The notes under the pieces: model-generated | The model's database searches: none | What the model saw: only the letters and a program-made list of their open reading frames with translations | What the model was told of the DNA's origin: nothing | Made by a program: the position numbers and the translations under genes | Assembly (NCBI RefSeq): GCF_020447225.1 | Contig: NZ_JAJAEO010000185.1 | Span: forward strand, 23,095-87,094 | From: Methylophaga pinxianii | GTDB lineage: Bacteria > Pseudomonadota > Gammaproteobacteria > Nitrosococcales > Methylophagaceae | Reading direction: 5' to 3' | Length of the DNA stretch: 64,000 bases | Shown here: positions 1-9,821 of the stretch, in pieces | How the letters are laid out: each line of letters begins with the position of its first letter | Numbering within the stretch: position 1 is the stretch's first letter

Positions 1-123
1 TCCTGGCGTCGTTATGATCCAAAACGTCAGCAACTGATGAAGGATGCTTTACAAAATATTGCCCAACAGCCCGATCTGTCTTCGGATGTTTACGAAATCG
101 TTAATAAATATCTGGCGGATTAA
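1..123 (+). CDS. pepN: Aminopeptidase N, C-terminal end (partial)
   Basis: This is the last 40 codons of a gene that begins upstream of the window. The peptide begins SWRRYDPKRQ and ends VYEIVNKYLAD, which matches the helical C-terminus of PepN, the M1 zinc aminopeptidase that trims N-terminal residues from peptides in the cytoplasm. The catalytic part lies outside the window. Its TAA overlaps the ATG of the next gene (TAATG), so the two are probably translated from one message. The assignment relies on the RYDxKRQ and DVYE residues only. Confidence 0.8.
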   Translation, partial: SWRRYDPKRQQLMKDALQNIAQQPDLSSDVYEIVNKYLAD

Positions 124-560
124 TGAAATTTGAATTACACCCTCAGCTTGCTGCTGACACGTTTGTAGTCGGCGACTTACCTCTTTGCCGGGTCTTATTA
201 ATGAATGACGCTCGATTCCCCTGGCTCATTCTGGTACCCCGCCGCATCGATGTTAGTGAGGTCTATGATTTAGCGATGCAAGATCAGCAATTATTGTGGC
301 AGGAGTCAGCCTTGGTAGCAGAAAAATTAATGAAATTGACTCAGGCCGACAAAATGAATCTGGCGGCACTGGGCAATGTAGTTCCGCAGTTGCATGTACA
401 TCATGTGGCGCGATTTAAAACGGATGTTGTGTGGCCAAATCCCATCTGGGGTCAGGGAAAAGCTGAACCTTATACTGACGCAGATAAACAACAGATGCTG
501 CGTAACTTAAGTGAGATGTTTAGAGGTTTTTTCGTTAGTGGTCAAATCCTTAACGTTTAG
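123..560 (+). CDS. HIT-like domain protein
   Basis: A 145-residue cytoplasmic protein of the histidine-triad superfamily, whose members hydrolyse or transfer nucleotidyl groups. The family signature near residues 90-100 reads QLHVHHVARF, followed by a Trp-Pro-x-Pro-x-Trp-Gly stretch typical of the short proteobacterial HIT subfamily. This subfamily usually has HxHxxAR rather than a complete HxHxH triad, and the third His is indeed missing here. The start overlaps the pepN stop, and the 3' end overlaps the following DUF2835 gene by about 23 bases, so the three genes form a compact run. The substrate cannot be told from the sequence. Confidence 0.8.
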   Translation: MKFELHPQLAADTFVVGDLPLCRVLLMNDARFPWLILVPRRIDVSEVYDLAMQDQQLLWQESALVAEKLMKLTQADKMNLAALGNVVPQLHVHHVARFKTDVVWPNPIWGQGKAEPYTDADKQQMLRNLSEMFRGFFVSGQILNV

Positions 561-765
561 ACTCAATGTCGGTAGAGAAGAAGCTATGCGTTATTACCGC
601 GGTGAAGCCTCATCGGTAGTAGCAAGAGCTGATTCGGGGCAGTCGTTACAGTTTCCCGCGATTCATGTTCGTCGTTTTATTACTCAAAACGGTATTCATG
701 GCCGTTTTCGTATTCACTTTGACAGCAATCATAAACTGCTAAATATAGAGCGAGTTGCAGATTAA
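538..765 (+). CDS. DUF2835 family protein
   Basis: A small protein of about 75 residues. The core reads REEAMRYYRGEASSVV, then LQFPA, GIHGRF and NHKLLNIER, which is the pattern of the short DUF2835 proteins of gammaproteobacteria, whose function is unknown. The conserved part begins at LTFRLNVGREE, so the internal ATG at 586 would cut the domain. I prefer the GTG at 538, which has GAGG about 11 bases upstream. An ATG at 511 is also possible but adds residues unlike the family. The gene overlaps the HIT gene, and its stop overlaps by a few bases the stop of the convergent GGDEF/EAL gene. Confidence 0.7.
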   Translation: MVKSLTFRLNVGREEAMRYYRGEASSVVARADSGQSLQFPAIHVRRFITQNGIHGRFRIHFDSNHKLLNIERVAD

Positions 766-3569
766 TGTTGAGTATCGCTATTCAATAGCTCTGGCTGTGG
801 GCGACCGATATGATAGCCTTGTGCATAATCCACTCCGATGTTACGTAACATCATCAAAATCTCTTCGTTTTCAACAAATTCAGCGATGGTTTTTTTGCCC
901 ATGCCTTTTGCAACATCGACTAGGGCATTAACAAATAAACGGTCATCCGGGTTGTCACAGATATGACGAATAAATGCCCCGTCAATCTTCACAATTCCAA
1001 CCGGCAACTCCCGCATGTAGCGGAAAGAAGCAAACCCGGTTCCAAAGTCATCTAATGAAAACTGGCAGCCGAGTTTATTGATTTTTTGCATCATCTCTTT
1101 TGCTTGACCGTAATCAGCGACAGCCGCAGTTTCAGTTAATTCAAAAATGAGATTCTCTGGTTTAGCGCCGGTTTCACGAAGTAATCGTTTCAGACGCGGC
1201 AATAACTCCGGATCGGATGTCGCATGTGCTGAGAGATTTAATGATAATGAAATTGGTGTGGCTAGCTGATCAAACTCAGCCTGTTTGCTGATGCCCATTT
1301 TTAATACATGATGATCTATCTGATGTATCAAACCGGTTTTTTCAGCCACTTCGATAAAACTACCCGGCATGTGTAAGGTGCCATCAGCATCTTCAAGTCG
1401 TAATAATGCTTCATAATGGCTAATTTGATTATTACTGAGATTAAGAATGGGTTGGTAGTGGAAAATGAACCGTTGATTCTTTTCGGCCAATGCATCGGTG
1501 ATTTTTTGTTTCCAAAAAATCCGATTTTGCAAATGACTGCGGGTTTTATCATCGATATTAAATGTATGCCAGGTATTTTTACCCTTGGCTTTGGCCTGAT
1601 ACATTGCCAAATCGGCATTGCTCAATAAGGTGTCTACTCCATGCTCAGCCATCGGGAATTCCACTAGGCCGATACTGGATGAGATGTGATAGCTAACATG
1701 TTGATAAATAAAGTTTAGCTCAGCCAGTTGTACAGCAATTTTTTTACAAAACTGCTCAGCCCCTTTTAAGTCAGTATGTGGCAGTATGACAGCAAACTCA
1801 TCGCCACCAAGTCGAGCGACCAAGTCGGTAGATCGGGTCACTTTACTTAAAACCTGGGCAACACGTTTGAGTAATTGGTCACCAATATTGTGACCACAAC
1901 TGTCGTTTAAATCCTTGAACTGATCCAGATCCAGAAACAGTAGAACGCCTTTACTGCCATCACTTTCAGCATTCAATAGAATACGTTCGAATTCGGTATT
2001 GAATTTAAACCGATTGAATAATCCTGTTAATGCATCGTGTTCCGCCATCCAGAGAATCTGATCTTCATTATGTTTTTTCTCGGTAATATCCACACCAACC
2101 GATAAAATGACTGATTCATTGTTCTGCACATTCAGACTGGAATGCATCCAGGAGACAACTCGAACATTGTCTTGATGATGAATAAAATCCGCTTCTATCT
2201 GCTGGACATCTGAGCGATGTTCTATAATGTCACTGAGTGCCTGGTAGATATGAGGCCATTCCTCCGCCGAGAAAAAACTTTGTATGGGCGAACTGATAAC
2301 GTCGCTGGCCTTTATGCCGGTAATTCGTTCGGCGTATTGGTTGAATGAGGTTATACGACATTGCCGATCAAGCGTGATAATGATCAGCTGAGCAGTGTTG
2401 ATAAGGTTTTTAACAAAATCTCTTTCTTGCTGTAGTGCTAACGTTTGTTGTTCTACTGAGCCATGCAATTGTTCCAGCTGTGTGGTGAGCGTTACCGTCG
2501 CTGTTTCCAATAAATCGAGTTCATCAGTGGAATGATGATTGTCGGGGATAGCAATTGCCTGCCGAACAGATTGATATTGTTGTTTGGCCAGCAGGGGAAG
2601 GGCCCTGGACACTCTGGCGAGTCGTCTTAACGGCATGGAGATAAATAAGAATAACAATATGCCCAGCAACACGAGACTCAGAATAGCAAACAAGATGTTA
2701 CGGACTAACGAGTCATGGATTTCTTTTTGTTGTTCGCTGATGTTTTCCATGATGACAAACATCACATCCTCACTGCCTTCTGGTCGAATCATGTTGAATT
2801 CGATAGGTAAACCAGCAGGCCGCATAATATGATTTTGCATATTATGGAAGTCGTGTTGATGAATCTTGCCAAACTGTTGTAAGTATTCAATATTTTTGTC
2901 AAAGTGACTAAGCGCATGAACATACTTATGCCAGGAAGGAAGGTAACGGTATCCGGTTGTCTCGTCGCCGGAATAGGTTGAAAGGATGGCAAGGTCAGCA
3001 CCGGTTTTGGCTGAAAATCCCAGCAAAATCTGACTGATGTCGTAACCAAGAAGCAGCACATACTCAATCTGATTGTCACTGAGAATCGGAATTAACAGGT
3101 ATTGACGACAGTTGTGTTGACAATCCACTGTACTGTAACTGGTTTCAGAGTCCGCGGTTTGTACCACAAGTGGACGGATTGATTCTGGAACGTCTGAACC
3201 CCATCCGCCTAAAAAATTGCCGTCATGCTTATAGACTTGCGCCACACTCAAATTCCAGCCCAGTTCTAATTCACTTTGTTGACTATTAATAAGATTGAGT
3301 AGCTCAGTCGAACCATTATCTTTACTGATGGGAACCAAGACAAACTCTGCTAGACGCTGTAGCTCATTTTTACTTGATTCCAGCTGACCATCAAGATATT
3401 GATGGTATTGCTGCTGAATCTGATCGCGCACAAAGCTGAACTTATGCTGCATATCCCAGTAAATCATGATGGGAAAACTGATATTCAGTAACAGCAGCAA
3501 ACCGCCGAATACCAACGCGAATTTCCATTTAAGGCTGAAGAATCGTGAAGCAGGCTCGGTTCGTGTCAT
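762..3569 (-). CDS. Membrane sensor GGDEF/EAL protein
   Basis: A 935-residue inner-membrane protein for c-di-GMP turnover. Transmembrane helices at about 17-37 and 292-312 bracket a periplasmic sensor region of roughly 250 residues containing a Cys pair (150 and 154). A HAMP-like stretch follows, then a PAS domain (about 384-497), a GGDEF domain with intact RLGGDEF (588-592) and an EAL domain with intact YEALLR (about 720), DDFGTGFAS and a late GYHIGRP. Both catalytic domains look competent, so it may make or degrade c-di-GMP depending on its input. It lies 9 bases after the barrel gene, third in a run with the binding-protein-like gene. That suggests the sensor reads a solute handled by the two upstream proteins; this is inference from gene order. 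Confidence 0.9.
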   Translation of the reverse strand: MTRTEPASRFFSLKWKFALVFGGLLLLLNISFPIMIYWDMQHKFSFVRDQIQQQYHQYLDGQLESSKNELQRLAEFVLVPISKDNGSTELLNLINSQQSELELGWNLSVAQVYKHDGNFLGGWGSDVPESIRPLVVQTADSETSYSTVDCQHNCRQYLLIPILSDNQIEYVLLLGYDISQILLGFSAKTGADLAILSTYSGDETTGYRYLPSWHKYVHALSHFDKNIEYLQQFGKIHQHDFHNMQNHIMRPAGLPIEFNMIRPEGSEDVMFVIMENISEQQKEIHDSLVRNILFAILSLVLLGILLFLFISMPLRRLARVSRALPLLAKQQYQSVRQAIAIPDNHHSTDELDLLETATVTLTTQLEQLHGSVEQQTLALQQERDFVKNLINTAQLIIITLDRQCRITSFNQYAERITGIKASDVISSPIQSFFSAEEWPHIYQALSDIIEHRSDVQQIEADFIHHQDNVRVVSWMHSSLNVQNNESVILSVGVDITEKKHNEDQILWMAEHDALTGLFNRFKFNTEFERILLNAESDGSKGVLLFLDLDQFKDLNDSCGHNIGDQLLKRVAQVLSKVTRSTDLVARLGGDEFAVILPHTDLKGAEQFCKKIAVQLAELNFIYQHVSYHISSSIGLVEFPMAEHGVDTLLSNADLAMYQAKAKGKNTWHTFNIDDKTRSHLQNRIFWKQKITDALAEKNQRFIFHYQPILNLSNNQISHYEALLRLEDADGTLHMPGSFIEVAEKTGLIHQIDHHVLKMGISKQAEFDQLATPISLSLNLSAHATSDPELLPRLKRLLRETGAKPENLIFELTETAAVADYGQAKEMMQKINKLGCQFSLDDFGTGFASFRYMRELPVGIVKIDGAFIRHICDNPDDRLFVNALVDVAKGMGKKTIAEFVENEEILMMLRNIGVDYAQGYHIGRPQPELLNSDTQH

Positions 3570-3578
3570 GGAATTACA

Positions 3579-4832
3579 TTAAAAATGATAAGAAGCGGAG
3601 AGAGCAAACAAATTCCAATATTTGTCACTTTGGCTCATATCATTTTCTCTGGGAGATAGCGTCGCAGTGCCTTCGATGATTTGGTATTCTGCCCGTAATC
3701 GCCATCGTGAGGTGACATCCCAACGACCGCCTACAGCCCATATTTTGCTGTAATACGCATGAGCAGGGATGGGCGATCTTTCAATGCCAAAATCAGCGAG
3801 GAAGGCGCTTTCCTGAATATTTCGTTGAGCTCTTTTACGGCCATTCCAGTCGTCATGATCTAACTGAAATTCCTCATAACGCAGAAACCCTTGCCATGTC
3901 GGGGTAACGTTATAACTTAACTGTGAGTAATACCCAATCGCGTTAAAATCCTGTGCAGCAAATGTCGCATTGATATCACGGTATCGTGCGGCTTGAAAAG
4001 CAACTTCGGTGGTGAACTGCCATTTTTCGCCATTAAACTGTACGGAAAAAACACTGTAATCAATATCAATATTCCCAGAGTTCAACCCTGGACCATTAGG
4101 GAAGGCGATGCTATCAGCAGGGCCAGCACGAAAGTCGGTACGCACACTTGCCCCAGTCACAGCGTACACCCAACGGCCACCATTATGTTCATATAATAAT
4201 CTGCCAAATGCAGCCAGATCATCACTTCTTATTTCGCCATCCCAGTCCTGATTCATGTAGGCATATTCCAGATTCTTATCAATAATCGGATAACCTGCTC
4301 CCGCTTGTAAAGACCAAGTGCCACTGTCGCGATATAAACGTCCGTATAAATGAAAACCATCGGAAGATAAGGTCAGGTTTCTGACTTTATCGAAATAAAT
4401 GGTTTGTGGAACAAAAATACCTTCACGTGTATGCGCTACATCACGGGTTTCGTTATATAAACCAATAGAATTTTTGATACGCCCCAAATACATCCCAAAC
4501 GTACTTTGTGCTGAGGAAAACAGGGTGGCATCCAACAGTGCATAATCGATTTGTGGTGAGCCTGAGTACAAATCTCCGGCATGGCGAGATAATACTTGCC
4601 CGGCCAAACGTATCCGTGGCATGAGCTGATAACTGCCATTCAAACCGATTTCGGTAAAATCAAAACTTCCATTATCACTATCACCAAAAAATCGGTTATC
4701 TGATGTTTGCACAAAGGCTTGTGATAAAAAACCATTCCATTGAAACCGTGAAGCAGCGCGTTCCTTTGGTGATTCCGCGAATGCCGCTAGTGGTAAACCG
4801 AACAACAGCGTCCATAACCAAGTCTTCATCAT
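3579..4832 (-). CDS. Putative outer-membrane beta-barrel (porin-like) protein
   Basis: A 417-residue protein with a signal peptide (MMKTWLWTLLFGLPLAAFAE). The mature part alternates polar and hydrophobic residues, is rich in Gly, Tyr, Trp and Arg, and ends in SASYHF, a terminal Phe typical of outer-membrane beta-barrels. It would sit in the outer membrane as a channel or receptor. No specific porin family is recognised with confidence. Its ATG overlaps the TGA of the upstream binding-protein-like gene (4829-4832), so the two are translationally coupled, and the GGDEF/EAL sensor follows after 9 bases. Confidence 0.72.
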   Translation of the reverse strand: MMKTWLWTLLFGLPLAAFAESPKERAASRFQWNGFLSQAFVQTSDNRFFGDSDNGSFDFTEIGLNGSYQLMPRIRLAGQVLSRHAGDLYSGSPQIDYALLDATLFSSAQSTFGMYLGRIKNSIGLYNETRDVAHTREGIFVPQTIYFDKVRNLTLSSDGFHLYGRLYRDSGTWSLQAGAGYPIIDKNLEYAYMNQDWDGEIRSDDLAAFGRLLYEHNGGRWVYAVTGASVRTDFRAGPADSIAFPNGPGLNSGNIDIDYSVFSVQFNGEKWQFTTEVAFQAARYRDINATFAAQDFNAIGYYSQLSYNVTPTWQGFLRYEEFQLDHDDWNGRKRAQRNIQESAFLADFGIERSPIPAHAYYSKIWAVGGRWDVTSRWRLRAEYQIIEGTATLSPRENDMSQSDKYWNLFALSASYHF

Positions 4833-5278
4833 GAAGCTCCCAATGCAGTGACGGTGTTGTCTATTTTGGAATTACTGATATAGCCGATGGCACCTGGTGT
4901 GGTGGCAACACGCTGGCGCATCTCGGTTTCGCTGTTGACCAGATTCGGTTTTACGCCGGTGCCAGAAAAGGCCTGTTGGTCCCAAATACGTCTAAGTTGA
5001 TAGGGGAGCATGCCAAGTAAAGATTTACAAAAATGTATGTGTAAGGGGTCTTGGTCATCAAGTACAAATACATTGATCGGTGTGCCATCAGGCCATTGAG
5101 GGATTCGCATTGCAAAAATAGCGCGAAGAGTGGTCTGGGACAATTCAAGGTCTACCAGCTTGGGATTCACTATAACCACTTCAGCTTTGAGCACAGGGCT
5201 AAAGGATGATAACGCTAATACTAGCCAGATAGTCACCCCGAGCATCCTTTTCATAGCTTCGACCTGTCCGTTATCCAA
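4829..5278 (-). CDS. Small periplasmic PBP-like (phosphate-binding-like) protein
   Basis: A short secreted protein of 141-149 residues. A hydrophobic signal segment (MLGVTIWLVLALSSFSPVLKA) is followed by a fold resembling the small PstS-like domain, with a late TTPGAIGYISNS loop of the sort that binds oxyanions in phosphate-binding proteins. At about 120 mature residues it is half the size of a true PstS. The annotated start could be moved to the internal ATG at 5254, which leaves a more ordinary signal peptide. It is the first gene of a run with a barrel protein and a GGDEF/EAL sensor and could be the soluble ligand-binding partner of either. No ABC permease or ATPase is nearby. Confidence 0.7.
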   Translation of the reverse strand: MDNGQVEAMKRMLGVTIWLVLALSSFSPVLKAEVVIVNPKLVDLELSQTTLRAIFAMRIPQWPDGTPINVFVLDDQDPLHIHFCKSLLGMLPYQLRRIWDQQAFSGTGVKPNLVNSETEMRQRVATTPGAIGYISNSKIDNTVTALGAS

Positions 5279-5337
5279 GCAAGTCGAATACTAACGTGCG
5301 AAAGTTCAAAAGGAAACAAGTTATGGTGCATCTGAAT

Positions 5338-5775
5338 TTATTTTTGTTTAGGGCGGTATATAAGAAAACTTCCTGAAGCAATATCGTGCCAACTCAGTTT
5401 ATCGGGACTTAACCAAAGCCACCAATATCCTAATCCCATTGGTAACCAGGAAAATATACTGACGACAAACCGGAGAAAAGCCTGCTGCCAATTTATCCCG
5501 ATATGATCGCCGCTGATAAGATAAACCTGCCAGGCGCGCATGCCAAGTGTTTGTCCGCCATGAGTCCAGAACCAACCATAAAAAATAAACGCCACACCGA
5601 CCAGGTAAAGAAAAAAGAACGGGTTATTCGCGCCAATCGCCTCACCACCATTGAAAGCGACCGCGACGGCAGAAGCCACCAATAGCACTGACACTAACAG
5701 CATGGTGTCATAAAGCATGACGCCTAGCAGCCGAAACAGACTGGGTTTACGATTTAAAGATAAGTTTTTAGTCAT
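5338..5775 (-). CDS. RDD family membrane protein
   Basis: A 145-residue integral membrane protein. It carries the family pattern of an early hydrophobic helix with LGVMLYDTMLLVSVL, a central YGWFWTHGGQTLGMRAWQVYLI motif (GQTxGMRAW is characteristic) and a final helix with a Trp-rich stretch and SWHDIASG. RDD proteins have three membrane segments and mostly unknown roles; a few have been linked to ion transport. It is transcribed away from purL, with 81 bases between the two starts, so that gap must hold both promoters. Confidence 0.85.
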   Translation of the reverse strand: MTKNLSLNRKPSLFRLLGVMLYDTMLLVSVLLVASAVAVAFNGGEAIGANNPFFFLYLVGVAFIFYGWFWTHGGQTLGMRAWQVYLISGDHIGINWQQAFLRFVVSIFSWLPMGLGYWWLWLSPDKLSWHDIASGSFLIYRPKQK

Positions 5776-5856
5776 AACTAAAGCTCAATTTTATTGGGCG
5801 AATTCGGGCGTATAAAGTATCATTATCGCTTTAATTTTCTCTGAATTGGGTTTCAA

Positions 5857-8800
5857 ATGCTGCAATTGGTTGGCCGGCCGGCTTTCTCTGCTTTTCGAAT
5901 TGAAAAACTGTTGCGCGCCATTCGTGCTGAAGTCGCTACAGTGAGCGCGTTGCGAAGCGAATATCATTATTTCGCTGAACTGGAAAGTGGTGGTCAACTT
6001 GACGAACAAGCGCTGGTCACTTTGGGGGAGATGCTGGAAGCCGGAAAAGGTAGCAGCAAATTGCAAGATCAGGAAAGCCTGTTTTTGATTACGCCTCGGC
6101 CCGGCACTATCTCACCGTGGTCCAGTAAAGCCACTGATATTGTGCATAACAGCGGCATAACCGACGTTGTACGTGTCGAGCGGGGCATTGCCTTTTACGT
6201 GACCAGTGAATCAACATTAACCAGCGAGCAGCGCAGTATCATTGCAGCAAAACTGCATGACCGTATGATTGAAACGGTTTTTGATAATGAGGAAGCCGCT
6301 GAACAGTTATTTCTGCATACCGCTCCCAGACCGTTATTATCCGTTGATATTCTCAATGGTGGACGTCAGGCATTGGTTGAAGCCAATCTGACACTTGGTC
6401 TGGCGTTGGCAGACGATGAAATTGACTACCTTTTTGATAATTTTACTGTACTTAACCGTAACCCGAACGATATTGAACTGATGATGTTTGCTCAGGCGAA
6501 CTCTGAGCATTGCCGTCACAAAATCTTCCGTGCCGACTGGATCATTGATGGTAAAACACAGGATCGCAGTCTGTTCGACATGATTCGTTACACCCATGAG
6601 CAACATCCTGAAGGTGTGGTAAAAGCCTACAGCGATAATTCTTCAGTGATTGAAGGACCACGCAGTCATCGTTTCCAGGTGGATATGCGAGACAATCACT
6701 ACTGCTATGAAGGCGAACAACAACACATTCTGATGAAAGTGGAAACCCATAATCATCCCACTGCGATCTCGCCATTCCCCGGCGCAGCAACCGGTGCAGG
6801 GGGAGAAATCCGGGATGAAGGCGCGACGGGACGTGGTTCTAAACCTAAAGCGGGCTTAACCGGTTTTTCAGTTTCTAACTTGCAGATTCCTGGTTTTGAA
6901 CAGCCGTGGGAAACGGATTATGGTAAACCGGCCCGTATCGCTTCCGCATTACAAATTATGATTGATGGCCCCTTAGGTGGTGCTGCTTTCAATAATGAAT
7001 TCGGTCGTCCTAATCTGTGCGGTTATTTCCGTACTTATGAAGCCAAAGTTCCATCCGATAATGGCTTCGAAGTACGGGGCTATCACAAACCCATCATGGT
7101 AGCCGGTGGCCTGGGCAGTATTCGTCCGCAACACGTTGAAAAACATATTATGCAACCTGGCACCCAGCTTATCGTTTTGGGTGGACCAGCGATGTTAATT
7201 GGTCTGGGCGGTGGCGCAGCTTCTTCAGTAGCTTCCGGGACCAGTGAAGAAGGACTTGATTTTGCTTCCGTACAACGGGGTAATCCTGAAATGGAACGCC
7301 GTTGTCAGGAAGTTATTGATCGCTGTGTGGCATTAAATGATAAAAATCCGATAGTTTCCATTCACGACGTGGGTGCCGGTGGCTTATCCAATGCATTTCC
7401 TGAGTTGGTCGATGACAGTGGCCGTGGCGGACGTTTTGAGCTTCGGGTCATCCCCAATGATGAACCGGGTATGTCACCGATGGAAATCTGGTGTAATGAA
7501 TCTCAGGAACGTTATGTTCTGGGGGTTAATCCAGAGGATGTCGAGTTATTCCAGGCTATTTGTGAGCGTGAACGTTGCCCATGGGCCATTGTAGGTGAAA
7601 CGACCGCAGATCAGCATTTATTATTGGGTGATGCGCAATTCGAAAATCAGCCGATAGATATGCCATTGTCATTATTACTGGGTAAGCCGCCCAAAATGCT
7701 GCGCGATGTCAAACATCACAGTAAACCAAAACCTGAGCTGGATCTAAGTGATATCACCGTCAATGATGCCTTGGAAAGGGTATTAAAACTGCCATCAGTG
7801 GCCAGCAAAAACTTTCTGATCACCATTGGTGATCGCAGCATCACGGGTCTGGTTGCCCGCGATCAAATGGTTGGGCCATGGCAGGTGCCAGTAGCTGATT
7901 GTGCGGTTACATTAGCGGATCATCATGGTCTGCTGGGTGAAGCCATGTCGATGGGGGAACGTACACCGTTAGCAGTGATTGACGCCCCGGCATCCGGTCG
8001 CATGGCAATCGGGGAAGCCTTAACCAATATTGCTGCTGCCGATATCGAAAAAATAAGTGATATTAAACTGTCTGCGAATTGGATGGCAGCCTGCGGTCAT
8101 AGTGGTGAAGATGCTTTACTGTATGACACTGTCAAAGCAGTTGGTATGGAACTATGTCCGCAATTAGGCATTGCGATTCCGGTTGGCAAAGATTCACTGT
8201 CGATGAAAACTGTCTGGGAAGATCGGGGCGAAACCAAAGCCGTTACTTCGCCATTATCATTGATCATCAGTGCTTTCGCGCCAGTGGCCGATGCCAGTAA
8301 AACTCTTACACCTCAATTACGTACAGATCTAGGTGAAACCCGTTTAATTTATCTGGATCTGGGGCACGGTCATAATCGTCTGGCTGCTTCAGCATTGGCT
8401 CAAGTTTACAATCAGGTTGGTCATCGTGGGCCAGATGTAGATGACGCACGTAATTTGAAAAACTTCTTTGCAGCAATGCAGCAGCTGAAACAGGATAACT
8501 TGTTGCTGGCGTACCATGATCGCAGCGATGGCGGTCTTATCACTACCTTATGTGAGATGGCGTTTGCTGGTCATTGCGGTCTCAATATTACTCTGGATGG
8601 TCTGGGTGAGGCTCTGCCGGTATTGTTTAACGAAGAACTGGGAGCAGTAATACAAATCAACGCAGAGCATCAGGATGCTGTGCTTGAACTGCTGCAACAG
8701 TTTGAATTAAATAAACACAGCCATCTGATTGGTGACGTAACGGCTGAACAAACCATTCAAATTAATGTTAATGGTGAAGAAGTATTAAATCAGCAACGCC

Positions 8801-9741
8801 ACACATTACAAAAACTCTGGGCAGAGACCAGCTATAGAATGCAGGCTCTGCGTGATAATCCTGATTGTGCGGAGCAGGAATTTGCCATTTTGGACGATGA
8901 ACTGGATCCTGGTTTGTATGCCAAACTGAGTTTTGATTTGAAAGAACAGGTAGCGGCACCGTTTATTATCAGTGGCCAACGCCCCAAAATGGCTATTCTG
9001 CGTGAACAAGGAGTCAATGGACAGGTGGAAATGGCGGCAGCATTTGATCATGCCGGCTTTACCTCAGTTGACATTCACATGAGTGATATTGTGGAAGGCA
9101 GAGTGTCTTTAGCCGATTTTAAAGGCTTGGTAGCCTGCGGCGGTTTCTCCTATGGTGACGTATTGGGAGCAGGGCGTGGCTGGGCCAGTACAGTGTTACA
9201 TAACAGTCGGGCCCGAGATGAATTCGCGGCTTTTTTTGCCCGTGAAGATACCTTTTCATTAGGTGTATGTAACGGTTGCCAGATGTTGTCACAATTGAAG
9301 TCACTGATTCCTGGCAGTGAGCATTGGCCACGCTTCAGTCGTAATCTCTCTGAACAGTTTGAGGCACGCTTTTCACTGGTAGAAATCACCGAGTCACCAT
9401 CCATTTTGTTACAGGATATGGCGGGCTCGATTATGCCGATTGCTGTCGCTCATGGAGAAGGCCGAATTGATTTTTCTGAGGGTGGCAGTATGTCTGATGC
9501 CCTGGTTGCAATGCGATTCGTTGATCACTATGGTCAGCCTACCGAGCGTTATCCATTTAATCCAAATGGTTCGGCAAATGGACATACCGGTTTCACGACG
9601 ACGGATGGACGAGTCACAATCCTGATGCCGCATCCTGAGCGTGTGACTCGCAGTGTTCAACATTCCTGGCATCCGGATGAATGGGGGCAAGATGCTCCCT
9701 GGTTGCGTGTTTTCCATAATGCCCGGCGTTGGGTCGGCTAA
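5857..9741 (+). CDS. purL: Phosphoribosylformylglycinamidine synthase
   Basis: Catalyses the fourth step of purine synthesis: FGAR plus glutamine and ATP gives FGAM. At 1294 residues it has the length of the single-chain proteobacterial enzyme. The N-terminal PurS-like part is followed by two AIR-synthase-like halves ([25 protein letters not shown], then [10 protein letters not shown]) and a C-terminal class I glutaminase domain with the nucleophile in GVCNGCQML and the PHPERV histidine and glutamate. No strong ribosome-binding site precedes the ATG. A Rho-independent terminator follows directly. Nothing points to truncation or frameshift. Confidence 0.98.
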   Translation: MLQLVGRPAFSAFRIEKLLRAIRAEVATVSALRSEYHYFAELESGGQLDEQALVTLGEMLEAGKGSSKLQDQESLFLITPRPGTISPWSSKATDIVHNSGITDVVRVERGIAFYVTSESTLTSEQRSIIAAKLHDRMIETVFDNEEAAEQLFLHTAPRPLLSVDILNGGRQALVEANLTLGLALADDEIDYLFDNFTVLNRNPNDIELMMFAQANSEHCRHKIFRADWIIDGKTQDRSLFDMIRYTHEQHPEGVVKAYSDNSSVIEGPRSHRFQVDMRDNHYCYEGEQQHILMKVETHNHPTAISPFPGAATGAGGEIRDEGATGRGSKPKAGLTGFSVSNLQIPGFEQPWETDYGKPARIASALQIMIDGPLGGAAFNNEFGRPNLCGYFRTYEAKVPSDNGFEVRGYHKPIMVAGGLGSIRPQHVEKHIMQPGTQLIVLGGPAMLIGLGGGAASSVASGTSEEGLDFASVQRGNPEMERRCQEVIDRCVALNDKNPIVSIHDVGAGGLSNAFPELVDDSGRGGRFELRVIPNDEPGMSPMEIWCNESQERYVLGVNPEDVELFQAICERERCPWAIVGETTADQHLLLGDAQFENQPIDMPLSLLLGKPPKMLRDVKHHSKPKPELDLSDITVNDALERVLKLPSVASKNFLITIGDRSITGLVARDQMVGPWQVPVADCAVTLADHHGLLGEAMSMGERTPLAVIDAPASGRMAIGEALTNIAAADIEKISDIKLSANWMAACGHSGEDALLYDTVKAVGMELCPQLGIAIPVGKDSLSMKTVWEDRGETKAVTSPLSLIISAFAPVADASKTLTPQLRTDLGETRLIYLDLGHGHNRLAASALAQVYNQVGHRGPDVDDARNLKNFFAAMQQLKQDNLLLAYHDRSDGGLITTLCEMAFAGHCGLNITLDGLGEALPVLFNEELGAVIQINAEHQDAVLELLQQFELNKHSHLIGDVTAEQTIQINVNGEEVLNQQRHTLQKLWAETSYRMQALRDNPDCAEQEFAILDDELDPGLYAKLSFDLKEQVAAPFIISGQRPKMAILREQGVNGQVEMAAAFDHAGFTSVDIHMSDIVEGRVSLADFKGLVACGGFSYGDVLGAGRGWASTVLHNSRARDEFAAFFAREDTFSLGVCNGCQMLSQLKSLIPGSEHWPRFSRNLSEQFEARFSLVEITESPSILLQDMAGSIMPIAVAHGEGRIDFSEGGSMSDALVAMRFVDHYGQPTERYPFNPNGSANGHTGFTTTDGRVTILMPHPERVTRSVQHSWHPDEWGQDAPWLRVFHNARRWVG

Positions 9742-9748
9742 GGAATTG

Positions 9749-9785
9749 AATACCTCTTTGATAACTCAAAGAGGTATTTTTTTCT
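9749..9785 (+). terminator. Rho-independent terminator of purL
   Basis: A 13-base stem (AATACCTCTTTGA paired with TCAAAGAGGTATT) around a TAAC loop runs into a T tract, starting eight bases after the purL stop codon. Confidence 0.9.
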
Positions 9786-9821
9786 CCGGGGATAAATCGA
9801 CTTTTTTATAAAACCCACGTT

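Noticed and set aside
5857-5960. PurR-type operator at purL
   Set aside because: No ACGCAAACGT-like palindrome is present in the 81-base gap or at the start.
6337-9717. Several 60-100 residue frames inside purL on both strands
   Set aside because: They are shadows of the long purL frame and resemble no proteins.
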